The notes: a model not told the origin generated them from the letters alone. Positions 1 through 12,264 are shown, counted from the stretch's first letter. The stretch: DNA of 64,000 nucleotides from Zoroaster sp. YZ-2022 (GCA_029582265.1 CM055817.1:61939152-62003151), one strand, 5' to 3'. Translations and numbers: made by a program.

Positions 1-830
1 TTCACTCTAAAAGATTGTATGATAGTACAATGAAGAGTATTTCATATACAAATCATCCTAATGGAATAGTTCCAGTGTCTTTACTATTATGACGTATAGT
101 CAGGTTCTGATTTGTAATCCTATACAACTGTATTGATATTCATTTAAGTATAGCCCTAATGCATTTTTCCTGTTCTTTTAAGTTCATATCCACGGTCCTG
201 GCAGTTCAGTAATTATTGGTGAAGGAAAAGGCACAACTGTCTGCTGTCATTCACAAACATCGAAAGGTAATTGGCAATGACAATTTGTTCAATAAAGGGA
301 GTTTACACCATTGGTAATACTCTTTTAAAAAAATAATTACTGAATTAAACCAAAATCTTACTTGATGTGAAGTTGGCGATGGTACCAAACACCATGAGAC
401 ATGTTTCCATCTGACGTGCTTTAATGTTTAAAAAATAACTTGAAATGTGTTACAAAATTTGAAAGTGATCACGGCCGTGATACTTTTTCCACATTATAAT
501 GAATGCAGACAAATCCAAATGCATTTGCACTATTTTCTCGTTCATGACTTAATGAAATGTGTTGAAACTATTCGATGCATTTACAGTCATTTTACCAATG
601 GTGTACAATCTCTTTATGTGTTCCATTCCATATATGAACCCTGTTCATTTAATTAGTGTAAAATACACTGTTTTCCAAATCTCAATGTAAACTATTTAAA
701 AATCATTGAATACCATTGAGAATGGTATTCTCAAAAGACAATCAGTTTCCCATTATTTATACTCGATGTAAAATGAGCGGTATCAAACATTTCTTGAAAT
801 CTTTCTGCCTGAGGTACTCTTGTTTTAACA
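1..830. other. Non-coding flank upstream of NLR-1
   Basis: No convincing gene is seen. Bases 1-50 resemble 40181-40230 in the NLR-2 locus (both start TTCACTCTAAAAGAT), after which the two diverge. This is the intron or flank equivalent to the region between the last mini-exon and the Death exon of NLR-2. The short open frames here are of chance length and show no recognisable domain. Confidence 0.5.
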
Positions 831-1350
831 GTCAAATTTTATTCTCAAATTATAAACATCTGAATTTTGTTGACAAACTGTATCAAAATTCAATGCAAGA
901 ATTAAAAAGAAAATTTGCTGTAAACACAATGTAATTTTAATGGACATGTTTTTTGCGTTTATTCTTCAACGACTAAAACTTGTCGTGGTGTTTACCAAAA
1001 CATGTTTGTGCGTGTATGAATTTAGACACAAAGACACGTTTACAATTTAGGCACAAAAACATGTTTAAAAACATGTTTATAGGAGGATAATACTTTTGAA
1101 CACCACAAAAGGTGTCAACTTTTCTTTTACAGTATTTGTGTTTGCAGATTGTAATTTCTGAATGCATTTTCACGGTTTTCTCATTAATAACACACAGCAA
1201 TGAGCTGAAACTTTCACATGACAATTGTTTTGTATATTATATCTTAATTGATATGAAGTGATACATAGCAGAATGAGTCTACTAATGGTATACTTTCCCT
1301 TCAATACTTTCCCTTCAAATAATTTAATCATTGAATCATTAAAAATGATA
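831..1350. repeat. Block repeated in inverted orientation at 61219-62240
   Basis: This stretch matches the reverse complement of 61219-62240 closely, including the segment that would read LNFVDKLYQNSMQEL and the run of palindromic ACATGTTT motifs. The copy near the window end is longer because a 547-base transposon (61551-62097) is inserted in it. Here the block lies directly 5' of the NLR-1 NACHT exon, so it is probably intronic sequence of the NLR family rather than a gene. Confidence 0.75.
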
Positions 1351-1541
1351 ATGCTGTAATAATGCTGAAATGAAAGTGATTTCCAATTGTCAGACCTTTT
1401 TGTTGGCAAACGTAAAACAAATCATTTACTCAACCGTCACACATAGTGTATATCATTACCAAATGTTGCTATATTGTTTATGTTCCTTTTTCTATTTTAT
1501 TGATAATTATTTTGTTTTACAGAAACGAAGGCCCGTCACAG

Positions 1542-3932
1542 ATGATCAACCAAGTCATTCTCGGCAAATGAGTCCAGAGTTGAGAGATCCGTCACAAGTT
1601 TCCAAATGTAATGCAGCATTGAAAGAACACTACAAAACGACAGGTAGCTATGTGAATATAAATCCTTGGGTGGATGATGATGAAAGATGCAAAATCATTT
1701 ATGTAAAATTGCAGTTGGAAAAAAGCGGAAGGTGTATTCTGAAGTTACATGTGAGATGTTAACTTCCAAAAAGTATGGAACATTGATCTTCCACATGAAT
1801 CAGAAAAGGGCAATTTTCCATTGTTAGCGACTTATTTTCTGTGGCAAGGGGGTGTAGGGAAGTCAACGATCTTTGTTAAAGATTGCCTATGACTGGGCTG
1901 TTGGTTCCAGTGGTGTACTCAACAAGTACAAACTTGTGTTCGTTTTCAAAATGTGTGCATTAGACCAAAGCTCAAACCTTATTGATGCAATCTTTCCAAC
2001 AACTGCTCGAAGAAAACGTAGACATTTCAAAAGAAGCTTTGGATTGAAATCATTTATCATCCAAAACCCTAATGACGTTTTGATTCTTTTGGATGGTTTT
2101 GATGAGTTAAAACAACAATTCTCACCGAAACCTGAATTTGGGTCAATCCTAACAGCCCTGAATAGAAAAAAATACCGTGCAATGTTGCATAGGTGTAACA
2201 ACCCGTCCCTCCCATCTTGAGCGATTAATGGACAAATCATTGGTTCAAAATCCTTGCATACACCTAAAGGTTCTTGGTTTTACAAAAGATGATGTGGAAG
2301 AATATGTCAGAAGTTTTCCCGGGAAACAGTGAGGCACTTATTAGGACAATTAAAAAGTTCAGATGTTCTTTCTGACTTAGCAAGTAATCCAATGATTCTT
2401 CAACTTATCTGTTTAATTTGGAGAGAAGATAAAGAGCTTCCATTAACCATGTCACGCTTATACAGTAAGGCAGTGGATTACATATTCAAAAGGAAAGGCC
2501 ATGAGTCTGATGAAGAAATATCAAGTTTTTGATCAAAATTGGAAGTAGCTGAATGGACTCCTTGACCCAGAACTAAAACTTGCATTTCCAGAGTCTGCAT
2601 TTGAGAAGAATACACTTGCCCTTGCATTAAAGGTAGGCATCCTAAACAGTCAGAGGGTTTTAAAGAATTACAAATCACATAACAGCATACAATTCCTGCA
2701 TAAAACTATGCAGGAATTGTGTGCTGCAAAATATTGGCAGAGCCTACCTCCAAACCAATTTCAGATTATTTTGGATCGCGTATGTGATGGAACACACAAC
2801 ATCAGTGATTTTGAATATCTCCTTCGCTTTTGTTGTGGTGACAATGAAGTGTGCATGAAAAGAATCTTAATTCCACTCCTAAACCCTAAATTAAACAAGT
2901 TGGCATTAAATTGTTATTTTGAGGGTCAGTTACAAGAGATACCTTCAGAGACATATATCAAGTCACTGGTTACAAATACCATAGACATCGATTCCAATAG
3001 TGATTTCCACCGTTCTCATGTTCTTTCTGTCAAATGTTCGCAAGTCAGAGTTTGGAAGGAATTATCTTGGAATAATTGAATATATTGAATTGTATAATAT
3101 ATTCATAACAGAGTCAGTGGATTTATTTGCTCTAGTGCTGAGTAACATGACAAATGTCCAAACGCTTGCCCTGCGTTACTGTTCACTGTCTGTCTGTGAT
3201 TTGAAGACAATTCTGTTGTCCTTGAAAGACAACACACGCTTGAATAAATTAAGTCTTGTTGGTAATACAATGTTAGGAGGCACAGCTTCACAGTGGGCTC
3301 CTCATATTCAACACTTCACAACCCTAAGAGTTCTATCTATACGTGATTGTAACATACAACCTGAAGATATGGAACACATCATGAAGAATGTCAGTAAAAG
3401 CAAGAGTGAGTGTGAGGTAAGATTCCACAGTAACGAAGCACTGGGTGGCAAGGCTGAAATATGGTCTCGTTATTTGTGTCTCATGATACACAACGAGGAG
3501 CTGGACCTGAGTGAGTGCTCATTGGTATGCAATGATATTGAACATATTGCTAATGCATTGAGTGAAATGCCCAACCTGACCCACTTGTCCCTATTGGGAA
3601 ACTCATCCTTAGGAGGGTCTGCCAATGTGTGGTCTCGTTATTTGTGTCACATGATATACATCGAGGAGCTGGACCTGCATGGTTGCTCATTGGTATGCAA
3701 TGATATTGAACATATTGCTAATGCATTGAGTAAAATGACCAACCTGGCCATCTTGTCCCTATGCATCAACTCATCCTTAAGAGGGTCTGCCAATGTGTGG
3801 TCTCGTTATTTGTGTCTCATGAAGCACCTGCGGTGGCTGGACCTGGATGGTTGCAACTTGGATAGTAATGATAAGATCATTATTACTCAGTCCTTGAGTA
3901 AAATGACAAACCCATTTCGTGTCTATTATTGA
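1542..3932 (+). pseudogene. NLR-1: decayed NACHT-LRR receptor copy
   Basis: This is a broken copy of the NACHT-LRR gene at 42089-44539, to which it is closely similar at the nucleotide level. Homology begins after a splice acceptor (CCCGTCACAG, ending 1541) and runs through a pre-NACHT segment, the NACHT ATPase (Walker B reads LILLDGFDEL near 2088-2110), the helical NACHT-associated region and the leucine-rich repeats. NACHT proteins are STAND-type ATPases that oligomerise to start innate immune signalling in the cytoplasm; that is family knowledge. The frame is lost many times: a deletion and frameshift before and within the Walker A segment (about 1745-1880), further shifts near 2030, 2120-2200, 2320, 2530-2560 and 3015, and loss of about 50 bases near 2740 relative to NLR-2. 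The LRR part from about 3020 to the stop at 3930-3932 is open. It is not translatable as one protein. The join that is broken in NLR-2 (the MQELCAAKYW segment, about 2708-2737) is intact here, so the two copies carry different lesions. Confidence 0.9.
3463..3860 (+). repeat. 168-base LRR-encoding tandem units in NLR-1
   Basis: The phrase TGGTCTCGTTATTTGTGT recurs at about 3463, 3631 and 3799, a period of 168 bases (56 residues, two LRRs). Each unit reads roughly WSRYLCxM, then a short LRR, then NDIEHIANALSxM, then a second LRR. The same period occurs in NLR-2 near 44068, 44236 and 44401. Near-identical in-exon units suggest gain or loss of LRR pairs by unequal exchange. Confidence 0.8.
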
Positions 3933-5996
3933 TAACTTGTTCGATTGAATGAGACACATCATGGCATGGCTTTAACTTAGTTTAAGTACGTTAGTAACAA
4001 TACATTTTCCGCCTCCAATATACAAAACAATGCAGCTGACTTATTTACCTTTCCACACTGCTGCATATCATATTGTTATGTTGTTATGAAGGATAAACTA
4101 ATAAAGAATGGACTCGATTCCATTATTTGAAACACTTATTTATTGCTGTACTGTACACCGTAACGGTTCACGATGATATGGGAAGCCATATTGTGTAATA
4201 AGGACTAACTCTTGAGGGCGCACTTCCAATTTACAGTCCAGTTTTTATTTATTTATTTTTTAATTTTTTTTTAATTTTTTTTTTAAATGTGAAGACAAGA
4301 CATACAAATTATGATAAACAGCTCTATTTAGTGGGATGCACCCATGCACATGGAAGCCCATTTTATATGTCAGTCTCGTAAAAAAAACAAGATTTTATTG
4401 AATATTAGAAATACTTTAGAATTCGCAATATGTACATTCGCAATCACTATTGTGAATAATTATTCGCCCTCAGTGTTAACGATCGATCGTACACAGTTCC
4501 TGATCAGGGCTGAGCTGGTTTCACTTCAAACATTGTCTGTTATCAAAATGATTTCAGTATCAAACCATAAAACAACCTTGGTTACCATTGGAAACTCTAT
4601 AATATGAATATTTGAAAACTATAATGAGTAAATAAAAGCCAAAGAAGTGTGAATTGTGAGCAATGATGGACCTTGATCAATGAATTTATGAAAAATTTGT
4701 GGAATCAAAACACATGGCTTTTGGTTGTACTTGTGTGTTTCATATTTATATATTTTTTATTTTAATATATAATATATTTTAGGAAAGTTGTACATTAATT
4801 TATAATACAAAATACTACAGCATATAATCTATATTGAAGATCATATCGTTTTATATTGAATATATTATTTATCAATTTACAAATGTTAAAGATGGATCGC
4901 CTGTGTTTTACCGGCAATTTTCAGAAGTTTGTGTGGGCATTGGAACATTGATAATGTGGACACCAGGTTCATACAGACGACAATTTATATGAATTATCAG
5001 TGGTGTAAATTTGTTAAAGGTGTGATGGATGATTCAATTCCAGTGAACCCCCCCCCTTGAACGTGATCCAGTCCTAAACCCTCCCCAACACCTGAAAATG
5101 TTTATTTATTTATTTATTTTAATTTCAAAGGTTGAATAATTTGATAACAATGGAAGTCCTAAATTATGTTCAAATAAGCCTGAGAGAATCCAAATTTTCC
5201 CGAGGAGTTTGTCCAATATTTGTTTTTTACTTGACCCAAAAGGTTAGTGAGGGTGATCCTATGGACCATCCCCCAACAAAATATTGTTATACCCCATCCC
5301 CTGGGATTTACACCCATCCAGTTTATACCTTCGAGTTTATATACATAATATATTACACAATAATGATTATTTCATTATTTTTTAACTGTTCTGAAATTGT
5401 AGAACCACGATGAACCGTTGATTTATATAATTAATGACGTCATAACCGTACACGTGATTTGACGTCATTATGTTATTGTATTTTTGATATGTGTCAGATT
5501 GTCAAGCAAACCATTTATTTTCACTGATATGCCGGGGTTTTAACTTTAATCATGAATATTCATATTGATATGTCATTCTCGTATAGCCTTATACTAATTA
5601 CATGATATAATATCATTATCATATTGTGTTGATGGAAATTTCAGAGCTCAAATAATGTCCATTGATTGACATTTTAAACTGTATATTTTAAGTGGTTAAA
5701 GATAGAAAGTGAGAATATGTAATTAAAACCACGTGACCTACAAACTATTTAATTTTCACTTTTAGTAGTTTGTGTTTTGTGTCATGCAATGATTGAAACA
5801 AATTCTTATTGGCCTTAATCGAATATTGAGTTTTACTTGATAACATTTATTGCTTTTCTATGTATGTGTCGTGTGAAGACTGGAATCATAGTTTTTATAA
5901 GTCCTCGTTTGTAGTAAAGAAATAAAAGACTGTACAAAACATTAGTGTGTACGTGTGGCTGTTGTACTTTGTCCTTTGTGAATATTATATATATGT
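3933..5996. repeat. 3' flank duplicated downstream of NLR-2
   Basis: Non-coding DNA that matches 44540-44763 and then 47265-49286, with a 2.5 kb insertion in the second copy. Homology stops abruptly at about 5996, after GAATATTATATATATG. The small open frames (for example 4344-4607 and 5132-5413) occur in both copies, but they are short and show no domain, so I do not call them genes. The segment includes short poly-T and TTTA runs. Confidence 0.85.
4100..4105 (+). promoter_or_regulatory. Polyadenylation signal AATAAA after NLR-1
   Basis: AATAAA lies about 170 bases after the NLR-1 stop codon. It is conserved at the matching position after NLR-2 (44704-44709). It would serve the 3' end of the receptor transcript if that is still made. 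Confidence 0.5.
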
Positions 5997-7913
5997 GACA
6001 CTTAGAAAATAATGCCCATGACAAGGATGGTGTACAGTGTCGTGTTCTTTTAATGGTGTAACATAAACCCTGAAAAGATACAAAAATGCAAATTCCATAT
6101 AAATACTATGCCTTGGAATGTACCAATCGAGCAAAGAAATTTATGATAAGAAGTTGTAATGATCTCGGAAATAAATCTCAAGTAAAGGAAAATCAAATAG
6201 AAATAATAATGCAATTAACCATTAACAAGTAGTTAAGTTAATGTTGTTCCAAAATGTGCAAGGTAAGTGATTGCTCTAACTTGAACTTAAGGTAAACAAC
6301 AAAACCTTTGTCAAAATGCATCGAACATTTCTATATTAAAGTTAAGAAAGTTTGGATAAATAAATGAGCAACGCGATAAAAGAGTAAACAAAGAATATAA
6401 GAAAGTCTAATTATACACTTTCAGAATATCAGTAGAATAAAACATAGTGGCAATACAAGCTAACTAGCCAAGGTCCTTCGACAAAGAAGCACACAAATAG
6501 CCAGCATTTGTGCAGTAAAACATAGGTGAATACATAATCATTAAAACATAAGAAAACCCAACTATATAAACCCTTCTCTAGCACACTACAATAAACAATT
6601 GCCCAACCTGTAAAAAGGGTGATGTAGCAGTGATGGCATATCAATTACTTAAATCAACTCAACCATCACTGTACACCATATGCACCATATCCATAAACAA
6701 TGCTATATGTAGCATGGGGATTATCCATATGTCAACTTCCCTAACCACAGACACTATACTCAGCATATAGCTCCAGGGAATCTCTGCCTGGGCTAGAGCA
6801 TGGCTAGAGAGACCACACACATTCCTGAGTAATGGTGTAATAAACAACTACACAGTGCTCTGTGTTACATAAGAAATTATGTAAACAGCAATGGATAAAA
6901 CTAATAAGTAAATAATATAAAATACAAGTATTTTAGGCTAAGTTGTTATTGACCCTATGCTCTAGAAAGTTAAATACCCAAGAGGACAATAAAACTGGTG
7001 GTTATTCCTAGTGGTTGCTTAATGGAATGAGAAATAGAAATGATCACAGATCAATTGCTGGAGAACTTGAATAAGAACAACCATACTATTATCAATAACA
7101 AAGCAATATCGATGGACAGAATTGTGTGCAAACCTATAGGCAATTGATAATTAGATTTCGTATGCTCTAGAAACACTCAGCTAATAGTCTAGGGACTTAC
7201 TCCAGAAACGAAATGAGCATGCCATAATAAATCAAGGTTCCTTGAGCCACTACCAAATATACCAATAACCTTCAACCTTTCACTTGCAGCTGAGGAAAAC
7301 CACATGTTATTACGGCTAGGTCACTTCTACAGCTGATACGTGTACAATATTTTAAGTGGTAGTCTAAGGTTAAAGAAAAGCAGTTTGATCACAGTACTAA
7401 ATTTGTGAATGTTTCCAAACTAAATTAAGTAAATACAAAAGAACTAAACAAAACTAAATAAACTTAATGCATCTATGCTGTCTCAGAAAAACTATCAACC
7501 AATAAACAAAGCAAGAGTAAAAGTAATTCCATACAAGAAAATGTGATGAATAGGTAAAACTAATTCAACCACTGGAGAAGTATACTATGAACAAGTGAAA
7601 TATCAGAGTAACAAGTAAACCTATAAATACAACTTTATGGAAATCTAAAAGAATACAAAGAAGTAAAACTTACCCTAGCCTAGATCTTGAGCAGTTTCAT
7701 AGAGGTATATTCATGGATCATAAGTGAATAACTATAAACAAAGAAACTTGTATGTGCCACAGAGATCTTGTCTGGGTGCACTCTGTGATAAGAATGATGT
7801 GGGGTCCTAAGGAGTATGGTTACAGGGTGGCCTTGTTTATCAAATGGGACAAATGAGGGCGCTTAGGTGGTCAGACAAGGGCTGTATGTAAATGGCCTGT
7901 CACATATAGATAG
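5997..7913. other. Non-coding AT-rich DNA, no feature seen
   Basis: No gene, splice chain or RNA gene is recognisable. The segment begins exactly where the NLR-1/NLR-2 duplication ends. The left edge (ATATGTGACA) and a point near 7897-7906 (TGTCACATAT) are inverted copies of a 10-mer, so the stretch could be a 1.9 kb inserted element, but that evidence is weak. Confidence 0.4.
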
Positions 7914-8140
7914 TTTAAAGGGACAATATCGTCACGATTAACAGGGCATGGAATCGAGTACTAATTTAAGATTAACTCTGTGACTGAAGAAATACCATAT
8001 ATTTATAATAAGGTCATAACCGTTGCTGCTGCATAAATGACCTAGTAATTTTCAGTCACTGTGTTCATCTTAAACTAGGCCACCGATTCCATGCCCTGTT
8101 GAAAGTCTGATCTGATCGTGACGATGTATGTCCCTTTAAA
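7914..8140. repeat. Palindromic MITE/fold-back repeat, copy 1
   Basis: The two ends are inverted copies: TTTAAAGGGACA with ATCGTCACGAT at the left, and the reverse complement (ATCGTGACGAT with TGTCCCTTTAAA) at the right. The GGGCATGGAATCG motif is inverted in the same way as CGATTCCATGCCC. The whole can fold into a long hairpin. Relatives lie at 50548-50769 and, more diverged, at 40351-40520. Confidence 0.75.
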
Positions 8141-8560
8141 GATTGTATTGCCCGTGTTTTTGTTAGTATTTCTCACGTGATTTTCCCATGTTACATCAGA
8201 GCATTGTTAAGGTATTATCTCCTTGTAGAATGAAAAACTAAATATTTGAGAATGACAAATCTAAGTTTTACATAAACTAAGCCTTGCTCATTAATTGAGG
8301 CGCTTAATTTCTGCTAAATCATGATTTTGATCAATATTCTGAGAAATATTTTATGAAAACATGGGAAATACAAGCTAAAATAGGTCTTACAAGGTAAAAT
8401 TTGGGGGACCTTTTCAGATATAAATACAATCAATATTGCACCAAACTCCCACCGAACTAGTCAGTGGTCTATACTCACTATAATTGTACGGATATTTTTA
8501 ATCTCAAAGCTACATTGTTATTCTAGGCCAAGGTTTATGATCTCCAGGCCGGCTCATTAG
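8141..8560. repeat. Dispersed repeat family, copy 1 of 4
   Basis: This shares long, nearly identical stretches with 18371-18862, 50770-51320 and 54927-55385, for example TAAACTAAGCC with TCATTAATTGAGGCGCTTAA and the phrase GGCCAAGGTTTATGATCTCC near the 3' end. No protein is encoded. It usually directly follows the palindromic element, so both may be parts of one larger non-autonomous transposon. Confidence 0.75.
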
Positions 8561-9500
8561 TGGTACCCCAATGATAAATTTGGTCATTGAGATTTGCACA
8601 AAACCCTGAGCTGCCAGGGTTGTCAGTGTATAAACATGGTATGCAGTGACCATTATTCAAGGTCCAATCAGGCAAGGGAAGCTAATTATAGGTCACATAC
8701 CACATGTGATGTCTGTGGTCCTTTCTCTATGCTGTGAGTGACCACTATGCTGCTGCATGCGCAAGCGCTGTGGGCCAGCAACGGAGGGTCTGTGTGCTGA
8801 TTTAACCTTGGAGGCAGGGATACAAGCATGCATGTATTGTACTGTACATATACAATGTTCATGTACATGTACATAATTATAGGGTTCTGTTCCATGAAAA
8901 AGCTCATTCTTCAACTCAACTGCAGATAGAACTGATCTTAACTTCTTAACAAAAAAGCAAGGGATGAGAACAAATTATAATATTAAGTTCAACACCCCGT
9001 GTACGATGAAATGATATATTTTTAAATTAATTAAGTAAATATGTTATCACCCAAATTTTGGAATGAAAACTTTGATACTCGATCGGGTTGTCCATAACAA
9101 AACTTTTATAGAAGTTCAAAGTGCCCTAACTTTCATTGGACAAAACAATAGACGGAAAAAAGAGGGCTGGCGACCATTTGATACGTTTTTATAAAACAAG
9201 GAATTGATGTAAATGACCACTTTCTGAAAGCGAGAAACTGTCAACGTCATATGTCCGTTGAGTCATTTTGCGGCGTTGGTATTTGGTGGACGCTGTCTTC
9301 AAGACAGTAATAGTTCATTGTGTGTTCAAGAAAGAGAAAGGGCAAACAATCGGATCACTGAACTAAGATGAAGATGCACGCGAACTCTCACAGGTATTGT
9401 CGAATACGGTGAACCAAACGCGGATGAAGAAAATAACGGAGAACTAATTGCAGGTATATAACTTATAAGGCCCCTCAATTTAGAAGAAAGAGGTAACATA
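8561..9500. other. Non-coding interval, no gene recognised
   Basis: No domain-bearing frame is seen. A short TACATGTACAT palindromic cluster lies at about 8820-8880. The region near 9300-9480 directly precedes the degenerate gene at 9500 and could hold its 5' part, but no start or promoter can be assigned. Confidence 0.4.
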
Positions 9501-9509
9501 GCAAAGTCA

Positions 9510-10440
9510 AGGGAGATTTTGTCTACGTCAACTTTGAAAGATAAGAATGATCGTAGGAATCAAGATGACAACTCCGGTCATTCCGCATCCAGAACTCTCG
9601 GAAAAGAATTCGATTACAAGAAAAATAATTATCAAGAATTTCAAGAACAGTCCACAATGGTGGTAAAGATGATTTCTGCTTGGCTTTGGGGTTAAGCGTC
9701 TCAGATACTAGAAAGAGACGTATCATCGAGGGTGATGATGAAGGTTGGAATGGAAGGTTGTCCGTTGATGATTTAAAAGATGTTATAAAGAGAATTACAA
9801 TTAAAAAATGTGGTCGCCAGACGAGTTTGTACGATTTCCTTATAACATCCCACAGTGCAAACCACTATCACATCACGGCTGATGAATTATTGATAATAGT
9901 TGACACAAAGAGTGTGCAAGATATTATCAGCTATCTCAGAAAGCGGTTACCTGGGTTTCTGGCCTCAGAAAAGGCCATCACCAGAAAGTTGAAATCCCGG
10001 TTGAATGGTGGTATGAGGGTACTGGAACCAAAAATGACAGCTACCGGAATGTCCATCAATCCAATGCGCCTCCGACAATGTCTTCTTTATTTATATCATT
10101 GGCTTAGTCCTGCAGGAGAGTGGTGGCGACTTTTTGGTGATGCTAGCAAACTGGGACGGGAACAGGCAACTCTAATGGGTCTCACCTGTATCAATATTGT
10201 CAAGTTTTGCAAGGGATCAAGTGGCATAGCCCTAAAGAGGTTTGGATGACGAACCTTTTCTTTCTGAAGGATTCAAGGGCAAATGTTGGGGCAAATCTGG
10301 GTCATGCAGGAGGGGAACCAGGGGAGTTCATTACTGCTATGAAACAAATGGGCCATCATAATATACTTATCTGCTGATTCAATGTTTTGTGACGCAATTT
10401 TCGGGGGCAACCTTGGTCCTACAACAGCTAGCGGTTGGAA
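9510..10440 (+). pseudogene. Unrecognised protein gene, frameshifted
   Basis: An open frame of about 205 codons (roughly 9629-10249) encodes an alpha/beta-rich soluble protein. Features are RKRRIIEG near the start, a central ITADELLIIVD segment, and a motif-like stretch WWRLFGDASKLGREQATLMG near the end. Upstream (9510-9690) a second frame is open and appears to run into this one through a frameshift near 9665. Downstream, the frame stops at 10247, but another frame continues with FFLKDSRANVGANLGHAGG (10255-10311) and then FCDAIFGGNLGP (10384-10419), which looks like the same protein after further shifts. I do not recognise the family. The KDSR block and the GREQ block look like conserved motifs of a mobile-element or invertebrate-specific protein, but this is impression, not a match. 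It is probably a decayed gene. Confidence 0.5.
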
Positions 10441-10812
10441 TATTATTATTTGCGGGAGGATGAAGATGCCCAGAGAAGCAATTACAGCGCATGTTAAGAG
10501 TCTTGGCGGCAATATCTGGACCAGTCAATTACCAGATGAACGTATACCAATAAAAGGATTGGTAGTTTCTTCGCAAATAAAGTGTAACAGGGAACCTCGC
10601 TGCATTGTACAAAGCCTCGCTGAAGGATTTCGCAGGGGATGGGCAATAGTGTCTGAAAGTTATATAGAGAAATGTGCTGAGCGTGGATTTGATGTGGGCG
10701 TTGAAGAATACCTCCTAGATACAAGAAAGCTAAGAGATGCTCCTCAGAAAGTACTTCAGAAACTAAGAGTTCTTCCTCCACCTGGTGACATTGCGACAAA
10801 TGAACACAAGCG
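10430..10812 (+). CDS. BRCT-like domain exon
   Basis: The frame reads a single domain from GWNIIICGRMKMP through AHVKSLGGNIWT to EGFRRGWAIVSESYIEKC. This fits a BRCT fold: N-terminal beta strand, helix, the GG turn, a second hydrophobic strand (GLVVSS), then the conserved Trp/aromatic helix with SESYIEKC. The spacing resembles the BRCT of PARP-type proteins. BRCT modules bind phosphopeptides or DNA ends and usually act in nuclear DNA-damage signalling; that is family knowledge. The exon ends with a clear donor (AAGCG|GTGAGT, last base 10812). The start is uncertain: the frame is open from 10382, with possible acceptors near 10420-10460, and the beginning overlaps the decayed gene upstream. 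The next exons (11213-11649) carry an HMG-box-like module. Confidence 0.6.
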
Positions 10813-11212
10813 GTGAGTCAATACTTTTGAACATATTTATTCTCTTTCGTTAAATATTCCAGCATTCTTTGACAAAACAATAGTTTAACGTAACCGATTG
10901 AGCACAAAATAATAAAATCCCGTGCACGCGTTCTTGTATAAATTAGCTTGTGCTATCATTGGCCTATTTTGTGTGACTTTATATCTTGTAATATTTTCTG
11001 TATTTCTGTAAAGCCGCTTCATTATTATTAGTTGACACTAAATCAATGATATCAGAGCCCCACCCTCTTTCCCCCCTTTTTTTTGTTCCTACTCGTTTTT
11101 CATTTCTACCATTTTCAGAGTTTCGGGACTGACAAGGTTGAAACATCAAATGAGGAAGCATGAAGGGCCGATGTAACGTTTGAACATCAAATACCTTTAA
11201 AGGAAATCAACA

Positions 11213-11279
11213 CTGCCTGTAACGCAAAGAAAATGCCATCTGGATTCAGTGTCTACAAGAGATGCAAATTTAAGCAGGT
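11213..11279 (+). CDS. HMG-box-like exon, first half
   Basis: The frame ends KKMPSGFSVYKRCKFKQ and stops at the donor GCAG|GTAAAC (last base 11279). PSGFSVYKR matches the start of helix 1 of an HMG box, where an aromatic pair after a proline is typical. The true 5' edge is uncertain. An acceptor (CATTTTCAG) lies near 11120, but the frame contains a TGA at about 11162, so either the exon starts later or the gene is broken. The second half of the box is in the next exon at 11510-11649. Confidence 0.5.
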
Positions 11280-11509
11280 AAACACTCCTCATGACTTTGT
11301 CTCCTGCTCTATCATTAATTACATCAACTTGATTTGTATAAACCATACAACGATTTAACGCAAACTGCACCAGGTGGAAACGATTTTCAAAAAGTGTTGT
11401 CTATTAGGTTCACTTCGATAATATAGAAATATTAATAAGTTTTCCAAAAAAGCAAGATTTTCGAAGGGTCGCTCAAAAGTAACACAAAGTTCCTTTCTTC
11501 CGGATGCAG

Positions 11510-11649
11510 GCAATACAGCTATCATTCAACAACTTCTCAGTAGCAAACCGGACGATTTGCGATGATTGGCAAGTCATGCCAGCAGATGAGAAGGAAGTCT
11601 ACAACAGAAGGGCATTAGCTGTTAACAACGAGCACGAGGTTAATATGAG
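11510..11649 (+). CDS. HMG-box-like exon, second half
   Basis: Bounded by an acceptor (CGGATGCAG, ending 11509) and a donor (AATATGAG|GTACGT). It encodes SNFSVANRTICDDWQ-type sequence (here FNNFSVANRTICDDWQ) followed by VMPADEKEVYNRRAL. The W, then MPADEK, then the YN helix match the HMG-box pattern W-x-x-L/M-x-x-x-E/D-K-x-x-Y. HMG boxes bind and bend DNA in the nucleus. Splicing to the terminal exon at 14402 preserves the frame (AG|G completes an Arg codon) and gives a short acidic tail. The intron between is almost wholly tandem repeats. Confidence 0.6.
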
Positions 11650-11689
11650 GTACGTCACTCTATGGAATTTTGTTCTGTTTGTTAGAACC

Positions 11690-11770
11690 CAAGAATTGTG
11701 GTGTTTAAGGGGTTGGATGCTTGTCATTTTAGTTTTTGAAATATTCTCGACCCCCTTTTCATAGCGAGAA
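11690..11770. repeat. Single 60-base hairpin unit at the 5' side of the intron
   Basis: One copy of the 60-base unit found in arrays at 12105-12262 and 13940-14310 (TTTTGAAATATTCTCGACC, then CCCTTT). It marks the start of the repeat-filled intron only about 50 bases after the splice donor. Confidence 0.7.
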
Positions 11771-12098
11771 TAAAACCATTGTAAATATCGCACCCCTCTT
11801 ATACTTAAACAAAAAATCATTCTTATCATAGTGAGAATAAAACCATTGTAAATCTCGCACCCTTCTATTCAGACTCGCTCTCTTATACTAATGTTATACT
11901 TAAACAAAAAATCATTATTATCATAGTGAGAATAAAACCATTGTAAATCTCGCACCCTTATATTCAGACTCGCTCTCTTATACTTAAACAAAAAATCATT
12001 ATTATCATAGTGAGAATAAAACCATTGTAAATATCGCACCCTTATATTCAGACTCGCTCCCTTATACTTCAACTAAAAATTAGTCTCATCACAGCAAG
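11771..12098. repeat. 84-base minisatellite, first block
   Basis: About four diverged copies of the 84-base unit described for the main array (12265-13925). Units contain CATAGTGAGAATAAAACC and CAGACTCGCTC. This block is separated from the main array by three copies of the 60-base unit. Confidence 0.85.
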
Positions 12099-12104
12099 GT
12101 TGGA

Positions 12105-12262
12105 TACTTGTAATTTTAGTTTTTGAAATATTCTCGACCCCCTTTGTCGTGTTTAGGGGGTCGGATACTTGTCATTTTAGTTTTTGAAATATTCTCGACC
12201 CCCTTTGTCGTGTTTAGGGGGTCGGATACTTGTCATTTTAGTTTTGAAATATTCTCGACCCC
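12105..12262. repeat. 60-base hairpin minisatellite, first array
   Basis: Nearly three copies of a 60/61-base unit. Each unit contains CGACCCCCT and, 12-13 bases later, AGGGGGTCG, a 9-base inverted repeat able to form a hairpin. Confidence 0.85.
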
Positions 12263-12264
12263 CT

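Noticed and set aside
973..1224. Minus-strand frame with Cys-rich sequence, similar to 61355-61540
   Set aside because: It looked like a conserved small protein, but similarity is due to the inverted intronic block; the frame in the other copy is interrupted by a transposon.
4344..5413. Small frames conserved between the NLR-1 and NLR-2 flanks as possible genes
   Set aside because: Conservation is explained by the recent duplication of the whole flank; no domain, and the second frame's C-terminus differs through a frameshift.
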